Origin: Sphingobium sp. JS3065
GTDB lineage: Bacteria > Pseudomonadota > Alphaproteobacteria > Sphingomonadales > Sphingomonadaceae
Length of the DNA: 64,000 bases
Reading direction: 5' to 3'
NCBI RefSeq assembly: GCF_026427355.1
Contig: NZ_CP102664.1
Span: 3,041,501-3,105,500, forward strand
In this document: piece by piece, positions 45,459-55,900 of the stretch
How the letters are laid out: each line of letters opens with the position of its first letter
Numbering within the stretch: the first letter of the stretch is position 1
Notes under the pieces: generated by a model
Seen by the model: only the letters and a program-made list of their open reading frames with translations
What the model was told of the DNA's origin: nothing
Databases searched by the model: none
Position numbers and translations under genes: made by a program

Positions 45459-46490
45459 TCATCCCACCACCGGTACGGCGGCACTCCTGTCATTCTCCGC
45501 CTCCAGCGCCTTCGACCGTTCTTCCAGCCAGACCTTGATCATCGCGACGATCGGGTCGGCCAGAAACAGCCCCATGATGCCGAACAGCCCGCCGAACAGG
45601 ATTTGCGCCGCCAACACCAGAGCAGGCGCCAGGTCCGTGGCCCGCTTGGCGACCATCGGCACGATCAGATAGCCGTCGACGATCTGCACCACCAGATAGA
45701 CGCCAAAGGCATAGAAGCCCGCATCGGCCCCGGCGGAAAAGCCGACCAGCACGATCAGCACGCCCGAAATGATCGATCCGATGTTGGGCAGGAAGGCGAA
45801 CAGCCCGGTCAATATGCCCAGCAGCCCCGCCATAGGCACGCCGCCCGCCCATAGCAGCAGCCATGTACCCACCCCCTCCACCGCCATGCCGATCAACCGC
45901 CCGAACATCAGCCGGCGCAGCGTCCAGCCCATCTTGTCGGCGATGCTGTAGAAACGCCCCCGCTTGTCCATCGGCAGCATCCAGGCGACGCCCCGTTCAT
46001 ACAGCTTGGGTTCGATCGCGATGAAGATGGCCAGCACCAGCATCATGACGCCGCTGGTGATCGCGCCTACCATGGTCCCGACCGCCGCCGTCACCCGGCC
46101 CAGCGAATTCATCGCCTGCTGCGCCAGGCTCTTGAAATCCCCCGGCGTGGTGGTGATGCCCAGTTGCTGCAACCACTGGCCGATCCGATTGATCTGCGTC
46201 TCGATAATCACCCGCATCGCCTGTGCCTGCGCGGCCATCAATATGATGGCCAACCGCCAGCCCCGCCCGATCGGCAACATCCTGCCCAACAGCCGCGCGC
46301 CGCCGTCCATCATCGTCGCCAGCACCAGCGCACCCATGATCAGCATGATCGGCTGGGCCAGCAGCACGACCAGCGCGACGGCGATGCCCATGGCGAACCA
46401 CACGCCCGCCCGCTTGCTCTCATGCTGGACCAGCGGGCTGCGCCATTCGCTGGGGCCGGGTTCCTCGATGTGGATTTTCGTCCCGCTCAA
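45459..46490 (-). CDS. AI-2E family (PF01594) membrane permease
   Basis: 343 aa. C-terminal helices carry the family hallmarks: FAFLPNIGSIISGVLIVLVG, YLVVQIVDGYLIVPM, and LFGGLFGIMGLFLADPIVAM. Members are trimeric transporters or Na/H antiporters of varied substrate. The start is TTG at 46490 with AGGGG 6 bp upstream; the next Met is at residue 34. Around residue 80 the text RGWRLAIILMAAQAQAM looks short: the third hydrophobic helix usually found between GRGWRL and AAQAQA is missing, about 15-20 residues. That could be an in-frame deletion (from memory of the family, not aligned). It lies 24 bp downstream of lepB. Confidence 0.85.
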   Translation of the reverse strand: MSGTKIHIEEPGPSEWRSPLVQHESKRAGVWFAMGIAVALVVLLAQPIMLIMGALVLATMMDGGARLLGRMLPIGRGWRLAIILMAAQAQAMRVIIETQINRIGQWLQQLGITTTPGDFKSLAQQAMNSLGRVTAAVGTMVGAITSGVMMLVLAIFIAIEPKLYERGVAWMLPMDKRGRFYSIADKMGWTLRRLMFGRLIGMAVEGVGTWLLLWAGGVPMAGLLGILTGLFAFLPNIGSIISGVLIVLVGFSAGADAGFYAFGVYLVVQIVDGYLIVPMVAKRATDLAPALVLAAQILFGGLFGIMGLFLADPIVAMIKVWLEERSKALEAENDRSAAVPVVG

Positions 46491-46513
46491 GCCAAGCCCC
46501 TATCCTGAAAAGC

Positions 46514-47404
46514 TTATTTCGGCGGAGTAACGCTCGCCGGACGCAGGCTGTTCCCTGCCCGCCCGCCGCGGAAGGCATGCAGCCAGCTCAACGGGTTCCA
46601 CGACGAATCGCCGTCGAGCGAGAAGGTGATGAACTCCGCCCGGCCGCCAATGGCTTCCCACGGCACCGGTCCGCCCAACCCGTTTTCCTCCAGCGGCGCG
46701 CGGCTGTCGGCGCTGTTGTCGCGATTGTCGCCCATCAGGAAGACGTGATTCGCCGGAATCCGCACCGGCCCGTACCAGTCGAGCGTGCTCGGCCCCATGT
46801 CGATGGTGACATAGCTCTTGCCGTTGGGCAGCACTTCCTGCCGCGCGGGCAGTTCGCACCAGCTTTGGCCGCTCGCGTCCGTCACCAGCGCGCCGGGAAA
46901 CTGCATGGGCGGGCAGGGGGCGTTGCCGTCGACGGGGATGCGGATGGGCTTCAGCACCTTCTGCGGCACGGGCACGCCGTTCAGCACGACCTGGCCGCCG
47001 CGCACCTCCACTATGTCGCCCGGCAGGCCGATGATCCGCTTGATATAATCCTCCCGCTTGTTCTGGGGGGATACGATGACGATGTCGCCGCGCTCCGGCA
47101 GGCTCCCGAAAACCCGCCCTTCCAGAAAAGGCAGCGGATGGAAGCTGGGGGAGACATAGGACCAGCCATAGGGATATTTGCTGACCACCAGCCGGTCGCC
47201 CTTCAGCAGCACCGGCATCATCGATTCGCTGGGAATGTAGAAGGGCTTGGCGACGAAGCTGTGGAATGCCAGCACCGCCAGGATCAGCAGGATGATGCTC
47301 TTCGCCTCCTGCCACCAGTTCACCGACCTCTTTCCCGGTTCGGATGCCGGGGTCGGCTGTTCGGAAGGGGCGGATTCGTTTTCGCTCATGTCGGCTGCCG
47401 TCAT
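46514..47404 (-). CDS. lepB: signal peptidase I
   Basis: About 296 aa. One membrane anchor (IILLILAVLAFHSFVAKPF) leads into the catalytic domain, with IPSESMMPVL (nucleophile Ser), DYIKRIIGLPGD (general-base Lys) and FLMGDNRDNSADSR (box E). It cleaves signal peptides of exported proteins on the outer face of the inner membrane. A long insert (about 135-185) with two Cys (APCPP, SWCELP) is present, as in other sphingomonads. The start is uncertain: ATG 47404 or ATG 47389; neither has a good ribosome-binding site. Middle gene of the run pyrE-pdxJ-acpS-lepB. Confidence 0.94.
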   Translation of the reverse strand: MTAADMSENESAPSEQPTPASEPGKRSVNWWQEAKSIILLILAVLAFHSFVAKPFYIPSESMMPVLLKGDRLVVSKYPYGWSYVSPSFHPLPFLEGRVFGSLPERGDIVIVSPQNKREDYIKRIIGLPGDIVEVRGGQVVLNGVPVPQKVLKPIRIPVDGNAPCPPMQFPGALVTDASGQSWCELPARQEVLPNGKSYVTIDMGPSTLDWYGPVRIPANHVFLMGDNRDNSADSRAPLEENGLGGPVPWEAIGGRAEFITFSLDGDSSWNPLSWLHAFRGGRAGNSLRPASVTPPK

Positions 47405-47432
47405 AGGAGGGTTTCCGGCTGGAATGCCGTGC

Positions 47433-47834
47433 CTATAGCGGCACGGCTTCGATGATGACAAAGGCCTGCGCCCAGGGATGGTCATCGGTCAGCGTCAGGT
47501 GGACGATGGGCCGATGCCCCGCCGGGACCAGCGCTTCCAGCCGCGCCAGCGCACCCCCCGTCAGCGCCAGCGTCGGCGCGCCGCTGGGGGCGTTGACGAC
47601 GCCGATGTCCTTCATGAACACGCCCCTCTTGAACCCGGTGCCGACGGCCTTGGAAAAGGCCTCCTTGGCGGCGAACCGTTTGGCGAGGGTGCCCGCCTTG
47701 GTGAAGGGGCGGCGATTGGCCTTGACCTGCTCGACATCGGTGAAAACCCGCTTCTCGAATCGCTCGCCGAAACGGTCGAGCGAATTCTGGATCCGCTCGA
47801 TATTGCAGAGGTCGGAACCAAGCCCGACGATCAA
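47433..47834 (-). CDS. acpS: holo-[acyl-carrier-protein] synthase
   Basis: 133 aa. [13 protein letters not shown] has the Mg-binding aspartate (about residue 8), and [17 protein letters not shown] the second acid (Glu about 58) and the CoA-site lysines. It transfers phosphopantetheine from CoA to acyl carrier protein. The start is TTG at 47834, overlapping the pdxJ stop (TTGA); no ATG fits the family N-terminus. Such coupling suggests that it is translated by ribosomes finishing pdxJ. Confidence 0.95.
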   Translation of the reverse strand: MIVGLGSDLCNIERIQNSLDRFGERFEKRVFTDVEQVKANRRPFTKAGTLAKRFAAKEAFSKAVGTGFKRGVFMKDIGVVNAPSGAPTLALTGGALARLEALVPAGHRPIVHLTLTDDHPWAQAFVIIEAVPL

Positions 47835-48568
47835 CGCGCCAGGTCCATCTGGCGGCGCATCTCCCGGATGCTGCCCTCCAGTCCGTCGAAGATCGCCTCG
47901 CCGATCAGGAAATGGCCGATATTGAGTTCCGCTATCTGGGGAATGGCGGCGACCGGCCCGACATTGTCGAAGGTGAGGCCATGGCCCGCATGCGGTTCTA
48001 TGCCGTTCTTCGCCGCCAGCGCCGCCCCGTCGGCCAGCCGGCGCAGTTCCTCGGCCCGCGCCGACCCCTCCAGATGGGCATAGCGGCCGGTGTGCAGTTC
48101 GACCACCGGCGCGCCCAGGCGAATCGCCGCCTCGATCTGCGCCGCGTCAGGCTCGATGAACAGGCTGACGCGCACGCCCGCTTCATTCAGCGCGCCGACG
48201 ATCGGCCGCAACGCTTCGATCTGCCCGGCCGCGTCCAGGCCGCCTTCGGTCGTCCGCTCCTCGCGCTTTTCCGGCACGATGCAGGCGGCGTGCGGCCGAT
48301 GCTTGAGCGCGATGCCCAGCATTTCCTGCGTCGCCGCCATTTCCAGATTCAGCGGCACGTTCAGCGCCGCCATCAGCGTGGCGATATCCTCGTCGCGGAT
48401 ATGCCGCCGGTCCTCGCGCAGATGGGCGGTGATGCCGTCGGCCCCGGCCTTGACCGCCAGCAGCGCGGCCTTGACCGGGTCGGGATGCGCTCCCCCGCGC
48501 GCGTTGCGGATGGTCGCCACATGATCGATGTTGACGCCCAGGCGCAGAAAGGCGGGGGAGTGGGGCAT
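47831..48568 (-). CDS. pdxJ: pyridoxine 5'-phosphate synthase
   Basis: 245 aa TIM barrel. [19 protein letters not shown] (about 8-26) is the signature, with the conserved His and Arg binding the substrates; [24 protein letters not shown] and [10 protein letters not shown] follow. It joins 1-deoxyxylulose-5-P with aminoacetone-phosphate to form pyridoxine phosphate (vitamin B6). ATG at 48568, 5 bp after the pyrE stop. The pdxJ-acpS pair is found in many proteobacteria, which supports both calls. Confidence 0.96.
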   Translation of the reverse strand: MPHSPAFLRLGVNIDHVATIRNARGGAHPDPVKAALLAVKAGADGITAHLREDRRHIRDEDIATLMAALNVPLNLEMAATQEMLGIALKHRPHAACIVPEKREERTTEGGLDAAGQIEALRPIVGALNEAGVRVSLFIEPDAAQIEAAIRLGAPVVELHTGRYAHLEGSARAEELRRLADGAALAAKNGIEPHAGHGLTFDNVGPVAAIPQIAELNIGHFLIGEAIFDGLEGSIREMRRQMDLAR

Positions 48569-48573
48569 GATGT

Positions 48574-49155
48574 TTACTGCTTCCGGCTGCCGGGCTTGAT
48601 CGCCGGGATCTCCGCCAGTTCGGGCGGAATCTGGTCGGCTTCGTAGACCGGGAAATTGATGCTGACGAGCGGGTAGAAGGGCACGCCCAACTCCACCCCG
48701 CCCGCCGAACGGTCGACCAGCGCGACTTCGGCGACGACGATGCCGCCCTCCGCCTCGACCGCCTCGATCGCCTGGCGGGATGAAAGGCCGGTGGTCACGA
48801 CATCCTCGACCATCAGCACCTTCTGCCCCGGCGCGATGGCGAAGCCGCGGCGCAGCTCGAACGTGCCTTCCGGGCGTTCCAGGAACACCGCGTCCTTGTC
48901 CAGGGCGCGGCCGACTTCATGGCCGATGATCAGGCCGCCCATGGCAGGGGACACCACCAGGTCGATGTCCTGCCGCAATTCTCGCGGCAGCTGCTGCACG
49001 ATGGCGCGGGCCAGCCGCCCGGCGCGCTCCGCATTCATCAGCACGCGCGCGCATTGGAGGTAATTGGCGCTGCGGCGGCCCGAGGACAGAATGAAATGCC
49101 CCTCCAGCAACGCGCCTGCAGCCCTGAATTCCGCTAATACTTCCTCGTCGGTCAT
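48574..49155 (-). CDS. pyrE: orotate phosphoribosyltransferase
   Basis: 193 aa. The PRPP-binding motif is [14 protein letters not shown] (about 118-131). [20 protein letters not shown] and [16 protein letters not shown] are the orotate and hood regions. It makes OMP from orotate and PRPP. ATG at 49155 (MTDEEVL) agrees with the family; an open extension to 49221 is judged untranslated. First gene of a leftward run of five, divergent from the cytochrome oxidase cluster. Confidence 0.95.
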   Translation of the reverse strand: MTDEEVLAEFRAAGALLEGHFILSSGRRSANYLQCARVLMNAERAGRLARAIVQQLPRELRQDIDLVVSPAMGGLIIGHEVGRALDKDAVFLERPEGTFELRRGFAIAPGQKVLMVEDVVTTGLSSRQAIEAVEAEGGIVVAEVALVDRSAGGVELGVPFYPLVSINFPVYEADQIPPELAEIPAIKPGSRKQ

Positions 49156-49326
49156 CCGTGTCTTCGATCCATTCGCCCATGCCGCCCGCTTGGGCGCCAT
49201 GCGGCATGCCTTTCCCGTCATGGGTCACCCCATGATCGCGCCCCATGTTGCGCAGTTGTGCGCGGGGAGCGAGATAGGCTCACCAACTAGGCGTTGCAAC
49301 AGCGAAGAAAATCTGGTTGTGGAACC

Positions 49327-49354
49327 TTGAGGCGTAAAAAAAGATGCTTATAAG
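49327..49354 (+). promoter_or_regulatory. promoter of the cytochrome oxidase cluster
   Basis: TTGAGG (49327-49332), 16 bp spacer, TATAAG (49349-49354). It lies about 80 bp ahead of the ctaC start, in the 286-bp space between the divergent pyrE and ctaC genes. No known regulator site is recognised. Confidence 0.5.
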
Positions 49355-49441
49355 CCGCGGCTGACCGATACGGGCGGGGAACGTGCAAGCGTGTGTCTTC
49401 GTTGCAGCGGCGCCAAGGGGTTACGGGGTAAGAAGACGCTT

Positions 49442-50455
49442 ATGAACAAGGTGAAATCGCTCGTTCTCGCCGGGTTGTTGGCTTTTGCGCCCACGCTCGC
49501 GCTGAACGGTTCGGCACTGGCCCAGGAAAATGCCGCGATCGCGGCGCCGGCTGCCGGGAATGAAGCGGCGGCCGCCGATTCGGCCAGCAACGCAGCGGCG
49601 CCCGCCGCAGAGGCAGCGCCCGCCGCCAAGGTGGCTGCGCCGCCGCGGATGAAGCCCACGCCGGGAATCGGCATGCCGATGCCGGGTGAAATCACCCTTC
49701 AAAAGCAGTTCTCGCCCACCGGCCATACGGCCCGCTGGCTGCATGACGTGCTGCTGCTGCCGATCATCACCATCATCTCGATCTTCGTGCTGATCCTGAT
49801 GCTCTACGTGATGGTCCGCTTCCGCCGCAGCGCCAATCCGACGCCGTCGAAGACCTCGCACAACACGGTGATAGAGGTGATCTGGACCGTGGTGCCGGTG
49901 GTGATCCTGCTGGCGATCGCGGTGCCCTCCATCGGCCTGCTCGCGGATCAGTACAGGCCCGCGCCCAAGGATGCGCTGACCGTCAAGGTCACCGGCTATC
50001 AATGGTATTGGGGCTATGAATATCCCGACAACGGCATTCCGGAATTCGTCTCCAACATGCTGCCCAAGGACAAGGCGGAGGCGAATGGCGAACCTTATCT
50101 GCTCGCGCCCGACAATCGCCTGGTCCTGCCGGTCGGCCGTCCGATCAAGCTGATCATCACCGGCGCGGACGTCATCCACAGCTTCGCGGTTCCTTCGCTC
50201 TGGGTGAAGATGGACGCGGTGCCGGGCCGCCTCAATGAAAAGAGCTTCACCATAGAGAAGCCGGGCGTCTATTACGGCCAGTGTTCGGAACTTTGCGGCG
50301 CGCGCCACGGCTTCATGCCGATCGCGATCGAGGCTCTGGAACCCGCGCAGTTCGAACAGTGGCTGCTGTCGCAGGGCGGCACGCTGAAGGGCGCCGCCGC
50401 CGCGACCACGGCCGAGGCGCCCGCGCCAGCCGCCGCACCTGCCGCCAAGCTTTGA
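49442..50455 (+). CDS. ctaC: cytochrome c oxidase subunit II
   Basis: 337 aa. A signal peptide (to about LNGSALAQE) is followed by an Ala/Pro-rich spacer, unusually long at about 45 residues, two membrane helices (LLPIITIISIFVLILMLYVM, VIWTVVPVVILLAIAVPSIG), and the periplasmic CuA domain. Ligands are seen in HSFAVPSLW (His) and CSELCGARHGFM (two Cys, Glu, His, Met). YQWYWGYEYP is the electron-entry aromatic patch. It takes electrons from cytochrome c. ATG at 49442. First gene of the cluster; the Ala-rich C-terminal tail is also unusual. Confidence 0.95.
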   Translation: MNKVKSLVLAGLLAFAPTLALNGSALAQENAAIAAPAAGNEAAAADSASNAAAPAAEAAPAAKVAAPPRMKPTPGIGMPMPGEITLQKQFSPTGHTARWLHDVLLLPIITIISIFVLILMLYVMVRFRRSANPTPSKTSHNTVIEVIWTVVPVVILLAIAVPSIGLLADQYRPAPKDALTVKVTGYQWYWGYEYPDNGIPEFVSNMLPKDKAEANGEPYLLAPDNRLVLPVGRPIKLIITGADVIHSFAVPSLWVKMDAVPGRLNEKSFTIEKPGVYYGQCSELCGARHGFMPIAIEALEPAQFEQWLLSQGGTLKGAAAATTAEAPAPAAAPAAKL

Positions 50456-52141
<1,686 letters not shown>

Positions 52142-52152
52142 TCGTGGCCAGG

Positions 52153-52178
52153 GGGCGTTCCGGTTTGTCGGGACGCCC
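52153..52178 (+). terminator. hairpin between ctaD and ctaB, possible attenuator
   Basis: GGGCGTTCC / GGGACGCCC with the loop GGTTTGTC and no T-run. Likely an mRNA-stability or attenuation hairpin that keeps ctaC/ctaD in excess over the assembly genes (inference). Confidence 0.35.
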
Positions 52179-52259
52179 GGATTGGCGTAAAGGCCGCCAA
52201 TTCTGGAAGCTAGGCGATCCCGGCGCGGCCATCGTGCCGGGTTGCCGCATGAGGAGACT

Positions 52260-53180
52260 ATGGCAAGTTCGCCGTTCATGTCCGAAGGTACGGTTCCCGT
52301 GATTCCCGCGCATTGGCGGGACTTCGTCGCGCTGACCAAGCCCAGGGTGATGACGCTGGTCGTCTTTACCGGGCTTTGCGGTCTGCTTGCGGCGCCGGGT
52401 CATATCCATCCGGTTCTGGCCTTCACGGCGATTCTGTGCATCGCGCTCGGCGCGGGCGCGGCGGCCACGCTCAACCAATGGTATGAGGCGGATATCGACG
52501 CGAAGATGAAGCGCACGGCCAACCGCCCGCTGCCCGCGGGCCGGATGGATCGCCAGTCCGCGCTGCATTTCGGGGTCGGGCTGTCCTTCTTCTCCGTGCT
52601 GCTGATGGGCGTCGCGACCAATTGGCTGGCGGCGGCCGTGCTGGCCGTGTCGATCCTCTTCTACGTCTTCGTCTACACCATCTGGCTCAAGCCCCGGACC
52701 GCGCAGAATATCGTGATCGGCGGCGCAGCGGGCGCCTTTCCCCCGGTCATCGGCTGGGCGGCGGTGACGGGCGACGTCAGCGCCTTGCCGGTGGCGCTGT
52801 TCATGCTGATCTTCTTCTGGACGCCGCCGCATTTCTGGGCGCTCGCCCTGTTCGTGAAGACGGATTATGCCGCCGCGGGCATTCCCATGCTGCCGGTCGT
52901 CTCCGGCGAGGTGGCGACGCGCCGCCAGATCTGGTTCTACACCGCGGTCATGGCGGTCGCCGCCATGGCGCCGGTGCTGTTGCGCCTGACCGGCCCAATC
53001 TACGGCACGACGGCCCTGCTCGGCACGGCGCTGTTCGTCGCCATGGCCTTCCAGGTGCTGCGCCGACGGGAAAGCGACCCCGCCCGCATGGCGCCCGAAC
53101 GGCGGCTGTTCAAATATTCGATCCTCTATCTGTTCCTGCTCTTTGCTGCGGTGGTCGTCGACCGGTGGGTGTTCGCATGA
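52260..53180 (+). CDS. ctaB: protoheme IX farnesyltransferase (heme O synthase)
   Basis: 306 aa UbiA-superfamily prenyltransferase with about nine membrane helices. [20 protein letters not shown] (about 72-91) holds the first Asp-rich motif that binds the farnesyl diphosphate with Mg. It makes heme O, the step before heme A of the oxidase. ATG at 52260 follows GAGGAG closely. The stop overlaps the start of the small membrane protein (ATGA). Confidence 0.95.
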   Translation: MASSPFMSEGTVPVIPAHWRDFVALTKPRVMTLVVFTGLCGLLAAPGHIHPVLAFTAILCIALGAGAAATLNQWYEADIDAKMKRTANRPLPAGRMDRQSALHFGVGLSFFSVLLMGVATNWLAAAVLAVSILFYVFVYTIWLKPRTAQNIVIGGAAGAFPPVIGWAAVTGDVSALPVALFMLIFFWTPPHFWALALFVKTDYAAAGIPMLPVVSGEVATRRQIWFYTAVMAVAAMAPVLLRLTGPIYGTTALLGTALFVAMAFQVLRRRESDPARMAPERRLFKYSILYLFLLFAAVVVDRWVFA

Positions 53181-53308
53181 CTCCGGACGAAGACAGGCAG
53201 ATCCGTGCCCGGCAGAAATCCCGGACCATCGTGACCGGGCTGCTGCTGGCCGCGCTGGTCATCCTTTTCTACGCGATCACCATCGCCAAGATCGGCGGCG
53301 GGCAGTGA
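53177..53308 (+). CDS. 43-aa membrane protein of the oxidase cluster (CoxF-like)
   Basis: 43 aa: a charged N-terminus ([15 protein letters not shown]), one membrane helix ([20 protein letters not shown]), and a short KIGGGQ tail. Its start overlaps the ctaB stop (ATGA) and its stop overlaps the ctaG start (TGATG), so it is tightly coupled on both sides and clearly a real gene despite its size. Small one-helix proteins at this position (ctaB-x-ctaG) are usual in alphaproteobacteria, and some are named CoxF. The function is unknown; a role in oxidase assembly is inferred from position. Confidence 0.85.
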   Translation: MTPDEDRQIRARQKSRTIVTGLLLAALVILFYAITIAKIGGGQ

Positions 53309-53883
53309 TGGCCAGCCTTCCCCCTTCCCCCTTCGACCGGGATCGCCGCAACCGGCGGACCATGATCGGCATGGCGGGCGTGGGCCTCGCCATGCTGGGC
53401 CTGGGCTTCGCCTCCGTGCCGCTCTACCGGCTTTTCTGCGAGCAGACCGGTTTCGGCGGCACGACGCAGCGCGCCTCCGCCGATGTGCAGGTCAGCGAGG
53501 CGGCGGGGCACCGCATGTCGATCCGCTTCGATTCCAATGTGACGCCGGGCATGCCGTGGCAATTCTATCCCGAACGCCATACCCAGACGGTGACGATCGG
53601 CGCGCGCAACATGGCGATCTTCGTCGCGAAAAACATGTCGGACAAGCCGGTCACCGGCACCGCCAGCTTCAACGTCACGCCGACCCAGGCGGGCGTCTAT
53701 TTCACCAAGATCCAGTGCTTCTGCTTCACCCAGCAAACGCTTCAGCCGGGACAGCAGATGCGCATGCCAGTGATCTATTTTGTCGATCCGAAGATATTGA
53801 CGGATGCCGACAATAAGGACACGCAGGAAATCACGCTCAGCTACACCTTCTATCCTGTTGAGCAGGACAAGAAGCCAAGCTAA
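53308..53883 (+). CDS. ctaG: cytochrome c oxidase assembly protein CtaG/Cox11
   Basis: 191 aa. One membrane helix near the N-terminus (IGMAGVGLAMLGLGFASVPL) with the nearby LYRLFCEQTGFGG, then a periplasmic immunoglobulin-like copper domain with IQCFCFTQQTL (the CxC copper site). It delivers copper to the CuB site of subunit I. ATG at 53308 overlaps the stop of the small gene before it. The order ctaB-small protein-ctaG-ctaE is the normal one. Confidence 0.95.
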   Translation: MASLPPSPFDRDRRNRRTMIGMAGVGLAMLGLGFASVPLYRLFCEQTGFGGTTQRASADVQVSEAAGHRMSIRFDSNVTPGMPWQFYPERHTQTVTIGARNMAIFVAKNMSDKPVTGTASFNVTPTQAGVYFTKIQCFCFTQQTLQPGQQMRMPVIYFVDPKILTDADNKDTQEITLSYTFYPVEQDKKPS

Positions 53884-53919
53884 GGCACAATCATAACGCG
53901 AACGGGGATGAGAAACGTC

Positions 53920-54750
53920 ATGGCAGGCGCCAAGAACCACGATTATCATATTCTTCCGCCCAGCATCTGGCCCTTTTTCGGCTCCATGTCGGTGCTGGTC
54001 ATGGCTTTCGGCGCGATCATGTGGATGCATCCCGATGCCACGCCGGCCGGCGGCGGCTGGGTTTTCCTGGTCGGCCTCGCGGGCGTGCTGTTCACCATGT
54101 ATAGCTGGTGGGCCAATGTCATTACCGAAGCCCATGCCGGCGACCATACGCCGGTGGTTCAACTCCACCTGCGCTACGGCATGATCCTGTTCATCGCATC
54201 GGAAGTCATGTTCTTCGTGGGCTGGTTCTGGTCCTTCTTCGACTTCTCGCTCTTCCCCAGCCAGTTGGCGCCGATCGAGGGGATGTTCCCGTCGAAGGGC
54301 ATAGAGGTGATGAACGCCTTCGAACTGCCGCTGCTCAACACGCTGATCCTGCTCTGCTCCGGCACCACCGTGACCTGGGCGCACCACGCGCTGATCCATG
54401 GCGACCGCGATGGGCTGAAGAAGGGGCTGACGCTGACGGTCATCCTGGGCGCGCTCTTCTCGGCGATCCAGGCCTATGAATATGCCCATGCGCCCTTCCC
54501 GTTCGGCGGCAGCCCCTACAGCTCGGCCTTCTACATGGCGACCGGCTTCCACGGCTTCCACGTCCTGGTCGGCACGATCTTCCTGATCGTGAACCTGATC
54601 CGCGCGCATAGGGGCGATTTCACCCCCCGCCAGCATTTCGGTTTCGAAGCCGCTGCCTGGTACTGGCATTTCGTCGACGTGGTGTGGCTGTTCCTCTTCG
54701 TCGCCATCTATGTCTGGGGCGGCTGGGGCGCGCCGATGCACGGCGGTTGA
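53920..54750 (+). CDS. ctaE: cytochrome c oxidase subunit III
   Basis: 276 aa with seven membrane helices. Family pieces are HDYHILPPSIWPFFGS at the N-terminus, FIASEVMFFVGWFWSFF (lipid-binding cleft), HALIHGDRDG, YEYAHAPFPF, and FHGFHVLVGTIFL with WHFVDVVWLFLF at the end. Subunit III has no redox centre but stabilises proton uptake. ATG at 53920 (MAGAKNH) is preferred because GGGGATGAG precedes it; ATG 53908 would add four residues. Followed by a strong terminator. Confidence 0.95.
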   Translation: MAGAKNHDYHILPPSIWPFFGSMSVLVMAFGAIMWMHPDATPAGGGWVFLVGLAGVLFTMYSWWANVITEAHAGDHTPVVQLHLRYGMILFIASEVMFFVGWFWSFFDFSLFPSQLAPIEGMFPSKGIEVMNAFELPLLNTLILLCSGTTVTWAHHALIHGDRDGLKKGLTLTVILGALFSAIQAYEYAHAPFPFGGSPYSSAFYMATGFHGFHVLVGTIFLIVNLIRAHRGDFTPRQHFGFEAAAWYWHFVDVVWLFLFVAIYVWGGWGAPMHGG

Positions 54751-54773
54751 TCCTTCCGCCGATGAATTCAGGA

Positions 54774-54807
54774 AAAACGGCCGGACCTGTTCCGGCCGTT
54801 TTCTTTT
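54774..54807 (+). terminator. rho-independent terminator after ctaE
   Basis: AAAACGGCCGGA / TCCGGCCGTTTT, a perfect 12-bp stem around CCTGT, followed by CTTTTT. It closes the ctaC-ctaE unit. The DUF983 gene starts only 16 bp later, so it needs read-through or its own promoter inside the terminator region. Confidence 0.88.
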
Positions 54808-54822
54808 TCGGCGGCGGGCATT

Positions 54823-55233
54823 ATGCCTGACGCCATGTCCGCCCCCGATCCTCATCCTCCTGCGCCACAGCCCCTGCTGATCGGCGCGGCGACCGGCGCT
54901 TGTCCGCGATGCGGCGCAAAAACCCTGTTTTCCGGCCCGGTACGCTTTGCCGCGTCCTGCCGCTCCTGCGGGCTGGACTATGGCCAGTTCAATGTCGGGG
55001 ATGGCCCCGCCGCCTTCCTTACGCTGATCATCGGCGCGCTGATGGTGGCGATGGCGCTGATCTTGGAACTGAAGGTCCACCCGCCGCTCTGGCTGCACCT
55101 CCTGCTCTGGACACCGCTGACGGTCGCCGCCGTGATCGGCAGCCTGCGCGTGGCAAAGGGCGCGCTGCTGATCCTCGAATATCATAACAAGGCGCGCGAG
55201 GGGCGGCTCATCGCAAAGGATCGCGAAGCATGA
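54823..55233 (+). CDS. DUF983 family membrane protein
   Basis: 136 aa. A zinc-ribbon-like N-terminal part has CPRCG and CRSCGLDYGQF (about 27-52), followed by two membrane helices (FLTLIIGALMVAMALILEL and LHLLLWTPLTVAAVIGSLRV). DUF983 genes are regular members of cytochrome oxidase clusters, and their function is not settled. ATG at 54823, with ATG 54835 as the alternative. The stop overlaps the SURF1 start (ATGA). Confidence 0.88.
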   Translation: MPDAMSAPDPHPPAPQPLLIGAATGACPRCGAKTLFSGPVRFAASCRSCGLDYGQFNVGDGPAAFLTLIIGALMVAMALILELKVHPPLWLHLLLWTPLTVAAVIGSLRVAKGALLILEYHNKAREGRLIAKDREA

Positions 55234-55856
55234 CCCGGCGCCTGCCCCTTATCCCGACGCTGATCGTCGCGGCGGCGGTGCTGGTGATGATCGGCCTGGG
55301 CGTCTGGCAACTCCAACGCCGCGCCGAAAAGGAAGCGACGCTGGTCCTGGTCGCCGCCAACCCAGCCAAGCCCTCCGTCGCCTTCCCCGCCTATCCGCCC
55401 GTGCCGCCCGAGCTTCTGTTCCGCCGCTCCTCGGCCCATTGCCTCCGCGTGGTCCGCTGGCACAGCGAAGCCGGGCGCGCCGCCGACGGATCGGTCGGCT
55501 ACCGCTATATCGCCGAATGCGCGACGGGCGCGGAAGGCCCCGGCCTGCTGGTGGCGGCGGGCGTGGCCCGGACCCCGGATGCCAAGCCCCAATGGCAGGG
55601 CGGTCAGATGCGCGGGTGGATCGGGGAGGAGCCGGATCACCGCTCGTTCCTGTCGCGGATCGGCGGCAAGGCCATGCCCCTGCGCCCTATGCTGATCGCC
55701 GGGGAGGCTGTGCCGGGCCTGAAACCGCTGGCGCCGCCGACCGCCGCCGACGTGCCCAACAACCATCTGGCCTACGCCGTCCAGTGGTTCTTCTTCGCCG
55801 CCATCGCGGCGATCATCTACCTGCTCGCCCTGCGCAGACGGACGCCACGACCTTAA
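55230..55856 (+). CDS. SURF1 family oxidase assembly protein
   Basis: 208 aa with one helix at each end: IPTLIVAAAVLVMIGLGVWQLQR with the conserved G.WQ..R, and NNHLAYAVQWFFFAAIAAII with the typical NNH..YA.QWF. The periplasmic part in between is shorter than the common 230-250 aa. It helps insert heme A into subunit I. ATG at 55230 overlaps the DUF983 stop. Follows the oxidase cluster in the same direction; thrC comes 44 bp later. Confidence 0.93.
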   Translation: MTRRLPLIPTLIVAAAVLVMIGLGVWQLQRRAEKEATLVLVAANPAKPSVAFPAYPPVPPELLFRRSSAHCLRVVRWHSEAGRAADGSVGYRYIAECATGAEGPGLLVAAGVARTPDAKPQWQGGQMRGWIGEEPDHRSFLSRIGGKAMPLRPMLIAGEAVPGLKPLAPPTAADVPNNHLAYAVQWFFFAAIAAIIYLLALRRRTPRP

Positions 55857-55900
55857 AAGCTTGCCCGAAGGCGCGTCCAGCGCTACCGGGCTACCCCATC

